A stretch of 41,104 nucleotides of DNA from Atopostipes sp963558565 (lineage in GTDB: Bacteria > Bacillota > Bacilli > Lactobacillales > Carnobacteriaceae_A): the NCBI GenBank assembly GCA_963558565.1, contig CAUWGX010000016.1, positions 1 to 41,104 on the forward strand, written 5' to 3'. Position numbers and translations under genes: made by a program. Of the stretch, positions 15,592-24,041 are shown piece after piece. Numbering within the stretch: the first letter of the stretch is position 1; each line of letters starts with the position of its first letter. Below the pieces are notes generated by a model that saw only the letters and a program-made list of their open reading frames with translations, did not search any database and was not told the origin of the DNA.

Positions 15592-17346
15592 ATGAAGAAC
15601 TTACCGAAACCTATTATTCACGAAATAAACTATACAGAAGATGGACTGAAGAATTTTAGTGATTCTGCAGTAAATTTCAGTAATGAAAATCGAGAATACT
15701 TAATTGATTATCCGACGGTATATGTCATTAATAATGAAACGAAAAAAGATACATATAATGTTTATGTTGGTGAGACTTCTAATATTAAAGTTAGAGCAAA
15801 CCAACACTTAAATAGAAACACAGTACCTGGAGAGCTAGAAAGTCTATCAGATTCTGATTCAAGTTTGATGTATATAATAGGTCATGAATATTTTAATAAA
15901 TCTTTAACATTAGATATTGAAAATAAATTGATGCATTATTTATCTACAGTACCTCAAGTAGATATGGTTTATAACAGACGTTCAAATCAGCAAAATAAGT
16001 ATTATACTTCTGAATATTTTGAAGATATATTTTCAAAAGTTTGGCTAGAATTGAGAAAGAAGAATAGGTCACTCTTTCCATTGAAAAGTGTTATCGAAGA
16101 TTCTGCTTTATTTAAAGCTTCTCCATTTCATAAACTGACTCATGAACAAATTGATGCGAAAGAAAAGATTTATAATAAAGTAGTTGATGCGCTTGAAGAC
16201 AGTGGGATAGGGCAATTAGTTTTGGTTGCTGGAGAAGCTGGTTCAGGTAAAACAGTATTGATGAGTAGTTTGTTTTATGATTTGAAAAAAGAATTATCAG
16301 AAGAAAAAGAATTAAAAGTACATATGATTGTTAATCATGACGCACAATTGATTGTGTATGAGCAAATTGCGAAGAAATTGGGACTTAGTTCCGAAGGGGG
16401 ATTAGAAACGGTTTTAAAACCTACCCGATTTATTAATAACGTTGAACCTAATGAACCAGTTGATGTTGTAATCGTTGATGAAGCTCATTTATTATGGACT
16501 CAAGGGAAACAAGCTTATAGAGGTAAAAATCAACTACATGATTTATTGGAAAGAGCAAAAGTAGTCATTGCAGTATTTGATGTAAATCAAATACTAACGA
16601 CGGAACAGTATTGGGAAGAGGATGAACTTAAAAAGATTAAAGCAATGTCAGAAGAAAATGATAATTATATCTTCTTAACGAATCAGATGCGGATCGATGC
16701 TGGAGAACAAACAATTGAATGGATCAGACATTTAATAGATGACCAAACTGTATTGAACATACCTAAAGATGAAAAGGGCTATGAAATAAAAGTATTTGAA
16801 GATGCGAATCAAATGCATGAAGCGATTAAAGAAAAATCAAAGAATCAAGATAGAGGAATTTCAAGAGTTGTAGCAACATTTGACTGGGAGTATGTAGATA
16901 AACGTAAACCAGAAGATGAAGAACACTGGATGGTAAAAGATGCAGATTTTAAAATCCCATGGAATTACCAATTAAAGCCTGATAGTAAGAGTGTTAAATA
17001 TAAGAACTTGTCTTGGGCAGAACAACCTCATACTATAAATGAAGCTGGCTCAACCTACACTGTCCAAGGATTTGATTTGAATTATGTGGGAGTAGTCATT
17101 GGTCCCTCTGTTAAATACAGAGATGGAAGGATAGTTTTTGATAAAGATGAGAGTCAAAATAGAAAAGCAAAACAACGTAGAACGTTAAGGGACGGCAGCA
17201 AAGAATATTTGGCAGACTTTTTATTAAAAAATGAGTTAAATGTATTATTGACAAGAGGAATACATGGGTTGTATTTATATGCTGTTGATGAAGAATTACA
17301 AGAAGTTTTATTAAAATCTCAGCGAGGAGAAATAGAACTTGGATGA
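15592..17346 (+). CDS. GIY-YIG nuclease fused to DUF2075 P-loop NTPase/helicase
   Basis: This 584-residue two-domain protein is likely a nucleic-acid-targeting defence effector. Residues about 40-130 form a GIY-YIG nuclease: PTVYVI and VYVGETSN (residues 41-46 and 57-64), with Arg68 and His72 in KVRANQH and a candidate metal-binding Glu in LDIENKLMHYL. After a linker, the DUF2075 NTPase has Walker A GEAGSGKT (about 213-220), Walker B VVIVDEAHLL (about 290-299), a NQMRIDAGEQ segment and TVQGFDLNYVGVVIG. It ends with NVLLTRGIHGLYLYA, the SF1-type motif V/VI region. DUF2075 NTPases are related to the helicase half of Schlafen proteins. The next gene, MazG-like, overlaps by 8 nt. GIY-YIG to DUF2075 fusion is recognisable; its phage-defence role is inferred from location. 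Confidence 0.8.
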   Translation: MKNLPKPIIHEINYTEDGLKNFSDSAVNFSNENREYLIDYPTVYVINNETKKDTYNVYVGETSNIKVRANQHLNRNTVPGELESLSDSDSSLMYIIGHEYFNKSLTLDIENKLMHYLSTVPQVDMVYNRRSNQQNKYYTSEYFEDIFSKVWLELRKKNRSLFPLKSVIEDSALFKASPFHKLTHEQIDAKEKIYNKVVDALEDSGIGQLVLVAGEAGSGKTVLMSSLFYDLKKELSEEKELKVHMIVNHDAQLIVYEQIAKKLGLSSEGGLETVLKPTRFINNVEPNEPVDVVIVDEAHLLWTQGKQAYRGKNQLHDLLERAKVVIAVFDVNQILTTEQYWEEDELKKIKAMSEENDNYIFLTNQMRIDAGEQTIEWIRHLIDDQTVLNIPKDEKGYEIKVFEDANQMHEAIKEKSKNQDRGISRVVATFDWEYVDKRKPEDEEHWMVKDADFKIPWNYQLKPDSKSVKYKNLSWAEQPHTINEAGSTYTVQGFDLNYVGVVIGPSVKYRDGRIVFDKDESQNRKAKQRRTLRDGSKEYLADFLLKNELNVLLTRGIHGLYLYAVDEELQEVLLKSQRGEIELG

Positions 17347-17677
17347 ATTAGAGAAAAAAATTAATGATTTTAGAGATGAAAGAGACTGGCGACAATTCCA
17401 TAATGAAAAAGACTTAGCTATTTCTATTTCTTTGGAAGCTGCTGAACTGCTGGAATTATTTCAATGGAACTCAAGTGAGGAAACAATTCAAACCAAACGA
17501 AGTGAAATTGAGGATGAATTAGCGGATGTAATGATTTATTCTATGATGCTTGCTTCAAACTTGGATTTAAATATTGAAGAAATCATATTAAATAAGTTGA
17601 AAAAGAACAATGAAAAGTACCCTGTAGAGAAGAGTAAAGGGAATAAAGAAAAGTACACTGATTTAGATAACAATTAA
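17339..17677 (+). CDS. MazG-like nucleotide pyrophosphohydrolase
   Basis: This 112-residue all-alpha NTP pyrophosphatase would hydrolyse (d)NTPs to (d)NMP and PPi. The metal-binding helices are visible: SLEAAELLELFQW (an ExxEL motif near residues 31-35) and EIEDELADVMIYSMMLA (an ExxD motif near 60-64). The single-domain length fits the dCTPase/iMazG/RS21-C6-like branch. The start is the TTG at 17339, 9 nt after AGGAG; the nearby ATG at 17343 is out of frame. Overlap with the GIY-YIG/DUF2075 gene implies a tightly coupled pair. A nucleotide-depleting or nucleotide-cleansing partner beside a nuclease-NTPase suggests a two-component defence module, an inference not shown by the sequence itself. 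Confidence 0.82.
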   Translation: MDELEKKINDFRDERDWRQFHNEKDLAISISLEAAELLELFQWNSSEETIQTKRSEIEDELADVMIYSMMLASNLDLNIEEIILNKLKKNNEKYPVEKSKGNKEKYTDLDNN

Positions 17678-17722
17678 AAATTATTACTTTCCCTAAGATA
17701 ATTCTATAGCATATATGATTAG

Positions 17723-18063
17723 GATAATACGGATGAAAATCCAGGTATTAGTAATGATTCCCCTAAGACCTTTATTAATCTGTATATGAAGTCAGGTTTG
17801 TACATCATTGAAATAGTTAAAAGATTGTATAACAGTGAAGTAATCAAGGCAGAGAATTCTGATGATTATGACCGTCTGAAATATATACTTGAAAATCAAG
17901 TGTATGGATTAGCTTCTAAAGAGATTATCTATAGAATTGCGACTAGTTTTATCTTTAATAAATTGACTGAAGGCATTAGTCAAAAGAACTTTGTACATTA
18001 GATGCCTATCCATATGCAGAAGATGGAATATTAGAAGAAAAATTAGATGAAGTGTTTGAGTGA
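17723..18063 (+). pseudogene. C-terminal remnant resembling an N6-adenine DNA methylase
   Basis: An open frame without its own start (the codon before it is a stop) reads NPGISNDSPKTFINLYMKSG, then ILENQVYGLASKEIIYRIAT and FIFNKLTEGISQKNF. One base is then lost near 17985, and the next frame gives CTLDAYPYAEDGILEEKLDE with its stop at 18063. The pattern recalls the C-terminal half of restriction-modification N6 methylases (QVYGLAP.EIIY). The catalytic NPPY part and motif I are absent, so the identity is tentative. It may be the end of a lost restriction system behind the MazG gene. Confidence 0.4.
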
Positions 18064-18200
18064 TACTATTTAAATTAACCTCATATTTTAAAAATAAGAT
18101 ATAGTGATTCTTAATAGATGAGAGTATGAGGCTAAAATATAATTGGAAACCATACAAAATACGAAGGATATTTAAAAATTACAGAGGAGTGAATGAATAG

Positions 18201-18929
18201 ATGAAAAATTACCAACTTCTTTTATAAGTTTTGCAGCATTTGTTCTAGTAGATACTAAAAAGGGACTTTCTGGAAACGAAATAGTCAAATATAGCAATAA
18301 GTTTGCATTCGAATTCAATGTGAATATACCAGTGGACTATTATTCTTGGGCAGACTTTGGGAAAGATGTGCCAAATAAGAGGTCTGGATTACAATGGAAT
18401 TTAGAAGCATTTAACGCAAAACAACAGTTCTATATTATTGATTTTTGTGTGACTTACCAGAATTTGAAGACAATGAAGATGTGAAGGGAGTAAAAATTAA
18501 ATTGTAGGAGAGATACTCAACCTTTTCAACAGAAAAACTATCAGATGTTAAATTAATTAATAAGATAGCTATAAAAGCTAATAAATATTCCAAATCTAAA
18601 GTTTTATATGATAAGGCTGTTCATTTATTTGAAACTAAAGGCGATTCCAGAAATATTTTAGATAATATGCATTTGTCGTTAGAACTTTTACTTAAAGAAA
18701 TTTTAAATAATGAAAAAAGCCTTGAAAATGGGATGAATGAATTAGGAATATTTTTAAAAATAGCCATATCTCAAAGGAAACTAAAAATATATATGAAGGT
18801 ATTGAATATTACTTAGGTTATCAAAATTCTGATGAGAAACATAATTATTCTATAAATGAAACAGAAATCGAGTATATAATTTATCAAACTAGTATTCTAA
18901 TGAACTTATTAATTGATTTAAATAAGTAA
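18201..18929 (+). pseudogene. broken HEPN/abortive-infection-like gene
   Basis: GAGGAG precedes ATG 18201 (spacing about 10 nt), but the frame stops at once; one more A would give MKKLPTSFISFAAFVLVDTKK. The frame then runs through EIVKYSNKFAFEFNVNIP to FYIIDF, shifts at a T-run near 18437, meets an in-frame TAG near 18507, continues with NILDNMHLSLELLLKEILNN, and shifts again at an A-run near 18762 to IYEGIEYYLGYQNSDEKHN. The last part resembles the helical C-terminal region of HEPN-type Abi proteins (LELLLKxIL, YQNxxxKHN). Repaired, it would be about 240 residues. It lies directly before the intact helicase operon and may once have been part of it. Confidence 0.5.
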
Positions 18930-19032
18930 AGTTTATTAATTTTGTTAATGTGTATAAGAAATAGGTATGATTATAGTAATAAATCCTACTTAAACTAATA
19001 TATGGTTTAATAAAAAATAAGGAGGAAACTTT

Positions 19033-20913
19033 ATGTTTCAAGAAGATTATTTTAAAAAAATTAATTCTAACATTCTTCATAATGAAAATTTACGAGAACC
19101 TCAAATTGGAGCTTATGTAGAAGCATATAATCATTTTGTTATGGATAAAAATACTAGCCATGCAATAATAGTTTTACCTACAGGGGTTGGTAAAACAGGC
19201 TTGATGTCAATTTTACCTTATAATATTTCACAAGGAAGAGTATTAATCATTACTCCCCAGTTAACTATACGCGATACAATCTTAGATAGTATCAATCCCG
19301 ATGATTATAATAACTTTCTATCTGTTTCTAACGTAATTGATGACCCAAATAAATTACCATCTTTATCAGTATATAATGGGAATGATAGTAAAAAGGATGT
19401 AATGGAAGCATCAAATATTGTTTTAACAAATATCCAAAAACTGGAAAGAAGACATCAATCATCAATTATCAATAATTATTCTCGAGATTTTTTCGATATG
19501 ATTTTAATTGATGAAGGACATCATTCTGAGGCACGATCTTGGGTAGATGTAATTAATCACTTTGAAAATGCAAAAGTTATTAAACTAACTGCAACTCCTT
19601 ATCGAACCGATGAAATTCAATTAACTGGAAAAGAAATATATAAGTATAAATTAAGCCAAGCAATGAGTGATGGGTATGTAAAATCACTCGAAAAATTTAA
19701 GTATATACCAGAAAAATTATACTTATTTAAAGAAAATGATCCTAAAAAATATACTGTCGAAGAGATATTAGAAGATCCAGAATATGATGAGGATTGGGTT
19801 GCACGAACTGTAACTTACTCTGACGATTGCAAAAAACAAGTTATAGAGAAAAGCGTAGAAATACTTAATAATAAATTAGAGAATAGTAGTATTCCGCATA
19901 AAATAGTAGCAGCCGCACCAAACGTTTTAGAAGCGAAAAAGATAGCAGCAATGTACAATGAAATAGATGATATTAGAGCGATAGCAGTTTCTCATGATAT
20001 GGATGATAGAGATAAAGCCTTCAAAGATATTGAGAATCATAGATATAATGTAATTGTTAATGTGAATTTACTTGGGGAAGGGTATGATCATAAATATTTA
20101 TCAGTAGCAGCAATTTTTAAAGTTTACAAGAACCTTCTCCCTTATGAGCAGTTTATAGGTAGAATATTAAGAACGATATCTACAGAAGAGGGTTCAAATT
20201 ATAATGATAATATTGGAAGTGTAGTTGTCCATGAAAATTTGAACCTAGACGATTTATGGGAATACTATAGAAAAGAAATTCAAGAGAGTGATATTATCAA
20301 TGTGTTGAGAGAAGACCTTGAGAATGAAGCTGATGGTAAAAATGAAGAGACAGATTCAACATCTACTAATGTTATTGATGTAGATTTTGGATTAGCATTT
20401 GAGGATGGTACTGGAAAATTAAGTAGAGAAGTGTATAATGATACAGAGTATCTAAAAAAAGCTGAAGAAGAAAATAGAAAAATGCAAGAAAAAATTAAGG
20501 TGATAAGTGAAACATTAGGTGTTTCAGATAAAGAAGCTAAATCCATAGTTACATCTAGTGTTACTGAGAACAGGGTAAAAAGGCCGGATTTAGTATATGA
20601 ACAAAAAAGAAAAACAACAGATAAAAATATCAAAGAGCAAATAGTGCCTAAATTACTTTTAGAAAATGGATTTAATCAAGATGATAATGATTTAATTAAC
20701 ACGTCTATTTTTTCTCGAGAATATTCTTGGATTGCTAAAAATAACAGAAATAATGCTGCAATGTTAGTAATATATTTTAATTCTTATTTGAAAAATAAGA
20801 TAGGCACTAAACGAGAACATTGGAGTAGTGATGATTATAAAAGAGCAGCTACATTCTTAGAACAACAAGTTGAATATGTTGATGCAATTATGAGGAGAGA
20901 ACAAGATGAATGA
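19033..20913 (+). CDS. SF2 DEAD/DEAH-type helicase of a defence operon
   Basis: This 626-residue helicase has motif I LPTGVGKT (48-55), motif Ia IITPQLTIRDT, motif II IDEGHH (DEGH at 160-163 in place of DEAH) and motif III LTATPYRTDE (about 185). In the second RecA domain are IVNVNLLGEGYDH and motif VI EQFIGRILRT (about 372-381). Residues about 430-626 form a charged, mostly helical C-terminal region with no known nuclease motif. The fold is that of restriction-enzyme R subunits and of the helicases of Hachiman-like systems, but no nuclease is fused. The ATG follows GGAGGAAACTTT. It overlaps the next small gene by 8 nt, so the two are co-translated. The location, directly beside an att-like repeat and among defence genes, suggests anti-phage function. 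Confidence 0.8.
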   Translation: MFQEDYFKKINSNILHNENLREPQIGAYVEAYNHFVMDKNTSHAIIVLPTGVGKTGLMSILPYNISQGRVLIITPQLTIRDTILDSINPDDYNNFLSVSNVIDDPNKLPSLSVYNGNDSKKDVMEASNIVLTNIQKLERRHQSSIINNYSRDFFDMILIDEGHHSEARSWVDVINHFENAKVIKLTATPYRTDEIQLTGKEIYKYKLSQAMSDGYVKSLEKFKYIPEKLYLFKENDPKKYTVEEILEDPEYDEDWVARTVTYSDDCKKQVIEKSVEILNNKLENSSIPHKIVAAAPNVLEAKKIAAMYNEIDDIRAIAVSHDMDDRDKAFKDIENHRYNVIVNVNLLGEGYDHKYLSVAAIFKVYKNLLPYEQFIGRILRTISTEEGSNYNDNIGSVVVHENLNLDDLWEYYRKEIQESDIINVLREDLENEADGKNEETDSTSTNVIDVDFGLAFEDGTGKLSREVYNDTEYLKKAEEENRKMQEKIKVISETLGVSDKEAKSIVTSSVTENRVKRPDLVYEQKRKTTDKNIKEQIVPKLLLENGFNQDDNDLINTSIFSREYSWIAKNNRNNAAMLVIYFNSYLKNKIGTKREHWSSDDYKRAATFLEQQVEYVDAIMRREQDE

Positions 20914-21232
20914 ATTAATAAACGATATTTATAGTTTAACAGAAGATGCTATAATTACTCCTAGAGATTTAGTAGATAACATTAAGCTTGCTAACTATAA
21001 AAAAATTAGTTATGAATCTACAAATACTAACGGTTTGAAATGTGAAATGATTACAGAAAATGATGCAAAAGATGAAGTAATATTTAACTATTATTTTGAT
21101 GATAAAGATTTCTTAATATACGTCGAAGCTATAGAAAATTCTGTTAAAACAGTGATGTTTAATAGAAGTGAGAAATTGAATATTCTTTTAGACAATTATG
21201 ATTCAGCTGTAGCATCTAGCGAAGTAGTTTAA
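20906..21232 (+). CDS. uncharacterised 108-aa partner of the helicase
   Basis: This small acidic protein matches no family I recognise. It starts with MNELINDIYSLTEDAIITPR and contains a central alternating stretch (CEMITENDAKDEVIFNYYFD, then DFLIYVEAIENSVKTVMFN) that looks like a beta-rich core, and it ends in a short helix. There are no cysteines in metal-binding pairs, no membrane segment and no obvious catalytic set. The ATG overlaps the helicase end by 8 nt, with GAGGAGAG as ribosome site, so the two are made together. It ends 26 bp before att-like copy B. It could be a sensor, inhibitor or nuclease adaptor; nothing in the sequence decides. Confidence 0.65.
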   Translation: MNELINDIYSLTEDAIITPRDLVDNIKLANYKKISYESTNTNGLKCEMITENDAKDEVIFNYYFDDKDFLIYVEAIENSVKTVMFNRSEKLNILLDNYDSAVASSEVV

Positions 21233-21258
21233 TTATATAAAAATATTAATAGTAATCA

Positions 21259-21370
21259 TAAAACAAAGGCGTATGCGTGAAAATTTAGTCTAAACTATTA
21301 CCAAAACCATTACTATATAACTATAAATGTTGATGTAAAGGGGTTTTTAATTGAGACCCCTCAACTTCAT
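21259..21370 (+). repeat. att-like repeat, copy B (tRNA/tmRNA 3'-end-like)
   Basis: This is the second copy of the repeat at 4044-4152. GGCGTATGCGTGAAAATTTA is identical, and CCAAAACCATTACTATATA is also shared. The 3' end again shows AGGGG...CCCCT plus CAACTTCA, here with a longer loop. Small differences across the copy show that the two are not recent duplicates. It lies immediately after the helicase operon, as copy A lies immediately after gajB. Confidence 0.6.
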
Positions 21371-21379
21371 TTATGAGAA

Positions 21380-21426
21380 GCGTTGCAAGGGTTGTTAAAA
21401 ACAGCATTTGTAACGCTTTTTTTATA
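21380..21426 (+). terminator. terminator after att-like copy B
   Basis: GCGTTGCAA pairs with TTGTAACGC (one G-U pair), followed by a run of T. It lies about 10 nt after the tRNA-like 3' end, mirroring the terminator after copy A, although the stem sequence is different. Confidence 0.75.
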
Positions 21427-21469
21427 TCTGAAAAATAGAGCTATTTAGGACTTCTAATAGGAAGATACA

Positions 21470-21544
21470 ATGGAAGAAAATTTGTTTAAGACAAACGGCA
21501 AAAATAGTGCAGAAATTGAAATTAAATTAACTAAAGACAAGTAG
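21470..21544 (+). other. 24-codon coding scrap
   Basis: An ATG at 21470 opens EENLFKTNGKNSAEIEIKLT and stops at 21544. It has no clear ribosome site and is probably the stump of a lost gene at the island edge. The gap 21427-22084 otherwise holds only the IS256 remnant and the leader of the PRD regulator. Confidence 0.25.
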
Positions 21545-21670
21545 TATGGAAATAGTGTATTCTTAAAAAATGACAGGTACAAAAACTAACTTTTTTATCT
21601 AAAATATCTATTCTAGTGTTGAATGTTAATAAATACAGATAACAAAATCACGTGTCTGGCACTTTTAAAT

Positions 21671-21900
21671 GGAGCGTGACTTACACGCATCATGAAGATT
21701 TGCTCATAGTAACCATTTCTTTAGCTTTGACTAGTTTCTGATCATTCATAGTCGTCGGCTTGAATATACTTTGTTCGTTGATTTTCCATTAATTGGTTGA
21801 ATATGGTGGTTAGAATATTTTTAGAGACATCATCTTTTACAGAATGTTCAATGATATTTTGAGCCTTTTCGCTATTCAGTGTAAAGTGTACTTAGGCCAT
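21671..21900 (-). mobile_element. IS256-family transposase N-terminal remnant
   Basis: On the minus strand ATG 21900, preceded by CAGGAGAAC, opens M-A-stop-VHFTLNSEKAQNIIEHSVKD and continues with VSKNILTTIFNQLMENQRT and YIQADDYE, then further stops, NGYYEQIFMMRV. This is the N-terminus of the Mutator/IS256 transposase. The catalytic core is gone and several in-frame stops are present. It marks old IS activity at the right edge of the island. Confidence 0.7.
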
Positions 21901-22084
21901 GTAAAGTTCTCCTGGGTATGATTTGGGGTTAAAAACATTGTACCGTAAAAGGACGTTTATATGGTCTTTTATCTTTTACATATTTATATAGACTTTATTG
22001 AATTTTTCTTTGTCTCTTGCAGCGGACATACATTAATGAACTAGGAAATGATTTATTGTTATATTGAGTATGGAGGAAGACATA

Positions 22085-23593
22085 ATGGATAGTAAAAAAA
22101 GAAAAGAACTAATGTTGCTATATCTAGCTAACTCAGATGATTATATAACTGCTCAAGAATTTAGCGAAAAATTAAATATATCCAAGAAAACTATTTATCG
22201 CTCTATTAAAGAAATAAATGAAGAGTCAAAAACGGGGAACTTAATTTATTCAAAAAAAGGAAGTGGTTATAAACTAGATTATGAAAATTATTTAAAAGAT
22301 CCTCCTAAAAAAATAGGGAATAGTGGGCTTTCTCCAACTGAAAGAAGAAATAGTATAACGGAAGCATTATTATTACATTCACCTAATGAAAAAAAGGTTT
22401 ATAAATTATATGAAAAATATTACGTGAGTGAGTCTGTTATTTCATCAGATATTCGAAAAATATCTGATCTTTTAAAAAAATATAATTTAACTTTAATAAA
22501 ACGAAATTATAGAATAAAAATTATAGGAGAAGAGACCGATATACGCAGAGCTATTAATGATTTGATTCAGACAGAAGGTACTATAATAAATGTTGATAAG
22601 CTAAAGGAAGACCAAACTCAAGAATATAATAAGTATGATGTAGATTATATTCTTAGACAAATAAATTACATTGAAAGTAAACTGAAAATAAAATTTCCTC
22701 ATCCGTACGATATAAACATATTTTCTCATCTTTATATTTTAATCAATCGTGTTAGAAAATCAGGAAATAAATTATCAGCGGATGTAAATATTTCTGATGA
22801 TAATAAAACATTCGAAACGAAATTAGAGAATAAATTATATAAAATATCTGAGCATGTATTGAACAATATTGAAAGATATTTGGATACCAAATTACCATTA
22901 AGTGAGACATATTATTTGTATCAATATTTAGTATCTTCAAGAATGCAAACATCATCAGAAACCACTAATTATGATGTTATTAATTCTAATAAGTTATCTA
23001 GTGAGGTAGAGGAAGTTACTGATTTCTATATTGAGGAAATGAATCATAGGTTGCAATTAAATTTTAATAAAGAAAATTTATTTCGTGATTTATCTAAGCA
23101 TATTCAACCAATGCTAAATCGGTTAAAGAATGGTCTCGAAATAAAAAATAGTTTATTGAAACAGATTAAGCTTGAATATGAGCAGATCTATAAAAATATC
23201 CAAGAAGTGTCAAAACTACTTTCTAAAAAATTTGATTATGGAACAATTAGCAATGATGAAAACGGATTCTTAACTTTGTATTTTGCGCAAGCATTTGAAG
23301 GTACAGAAAATAAAATAAACACTCTTATCTTATGTACTTCTGGAATTGGAACATCAGAATTGTTACGTGTCAAAATATCTAAGCGCTTTCCGGAGTTGCA
23401 GATAATAGATGTGACAGCGAGTTATAATGTTAAAGAGATTCTTGAAAAACATCCTGAAATAGATTTTATAATTACTACAGTTAATTTAATGACAACTGTA
23501 AACATACCAGTGTTAATGGTAAGTGCAATTTTTAATAATGAAGATCAAAAAAGACTGCAAGATATAATAGAGGATTTTCAAAATGGTCGATAA
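22085..23593 (+). CDS. PRD-containing transcriptional regulator (MtlR/BglG-like) with EIIB domain
   Basis: This 502-residue PTS-controlled activator has N-terminal HTH domains (about residues 1-60, FSEKLNISKKTIYRSIKEI; and 85-150, YYVSESVISSDIRKI). Two PRD regions follow (about 180-285 and 310-400), with histidines such as FPHPYDINIFSHLY and FRDLSKHIQPML as candidate phosphorylation sites. A C-terminal GatB-like EIIB domain has LILCTSGIGTSELL near 419-432. No separate EIIA domain is fused; the next gene supplies an EIIA, overlapping by 11 nt. The ATG at 22085, 7 nt after GGAGGA, is better than the TTG at 22064. It likely activates the PTS/AlsE/transketolase operon that follows when its sugar is present. 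Confidence 0.85.
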   Translation: MDSKKRKELMLLYLANSDDYITAQEFSEKLNISKKTIYRSIKEINEESKTGNLIYSKKGSGYKLDYENYLKDPPKKIGNSGLSPTERRNSITEALLLHSPNEKKVYKLYEKYYVSESVISSDIRKISDLLKKYNLTLIKRNYRIKIIGEETDIRRAINDLIQTEGTIINVDKLKEDQTQEYNKYDVDYILRQINYIESKLKIKFPHPYDINIFSHLYILINRVRKSGNKLSADVNISDDNKTFETKLENKLYKISEHVLNNIERYLDTKLPLSETYYLYQYLVSSRMQTSSETTNYDVINSNKLSSEVEEVTDFYIEEMNHRLQLNFNKENLFRDLSKHIQPMLNRLKNGLEIKNSLLKQIKLEYEQIYKNIQEVSKLLSKKFDYGTISNDENGFLTLYFAQAFEGTENKINTLILCTSGIGTSELLRVKISKRFPELQIIDVTASYNVKEILEKHPEIDFIITTVNLMTTVNIPVLMVSAIFNNEDQKRLQDIIEDFQNGR

Positions 23594-24020
23594 ACCGATA
23601 TTGACAGAAGTTATTGTGAACTGGGAGGTAGATTCTAAGGAACAATTATTTGAAAAATTTACAAATTATGCGGCTAAATATAACGTAATAAATAATGCAC
23701 CTAAATTATTAAAAGATATTTACATGAGAGAAGAAATTGGAAGTACATTAATATATGAAAATATAGCTTTACCACATATAAAGAGCAAAAATATTAAAAA
23801 AAGCATGTTAAATTTAATCAAATTAAATGACCCCATAAAAAACTGGGATGTAAGTAATACAGATGTGTATGTGATCATTTTTATTTTAGTAAAAGAGAAT
23901 GAAAATAAAGAAAAATTGAAAAAATTACAAAGGATAATGAGAAAATTTGCTCAAGAAGAGACAGAAAATTTACTGTTAAATGGTAGTAAAGAAGAAGTTG
24001 AGCAATTAATACAGTTATGA
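23583..24020 (+). CDS. PTS EIIA, fructose/mannitol family (regulatory-type copy)
   Basis: This 145-residue EIIA-2 protein has the phosphoacceptor His65 in IALPHIKSK and the typical REEIGSTLIYENIALPH segment. It overlaps the PRD regulator by 11 nt. The regulator lacks the C-terminal EIIA domain that many MtlR-type proteins carry, so this copy may be that domain as a separate polypeptide used mainly in regulation. That is an inference; it could equally serve transport together with the next EIIA. Confidence 0.85.
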   Translation: MVDKPILTEVIVNWEVDSKEQLFEKFTNYAAKYNVINNAPKLLKDIYMREEIGSTLIYENIALPHIKSKNIKKSMLNLIKLNDPIKNWDVSNTDVYVIIFILVKENENKEKLKKLQRIMRKFAQEETENLLLNGSKEEVEQLIQL

Positions 24021-24041
24021 CTTTTACAAGGAGATAATAGC

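Noticed and set aside
15592..17346. GIY-YIG homing endonuclease of an intron
   Set aside because: The GIY-YIG domain is fused to a DUF2075 NTPase and coupled to a MazG gene; there is no split gene or intron around it.
19033..21232. Hachiman (HamAB) system
   Set aside because: The helicase is SF2-like, but the partner is downstream, only 108 residues, and shows no DUF1837/HamA pattern, so the name is not justified.
22085..23593. BglG-type RNA-binding antiterminator
   Set aside because: The N-terminus carries DNA-binding HTH domains, not the CAT RNA-binding domain, and no RAT/terminator pair precedes the operon.
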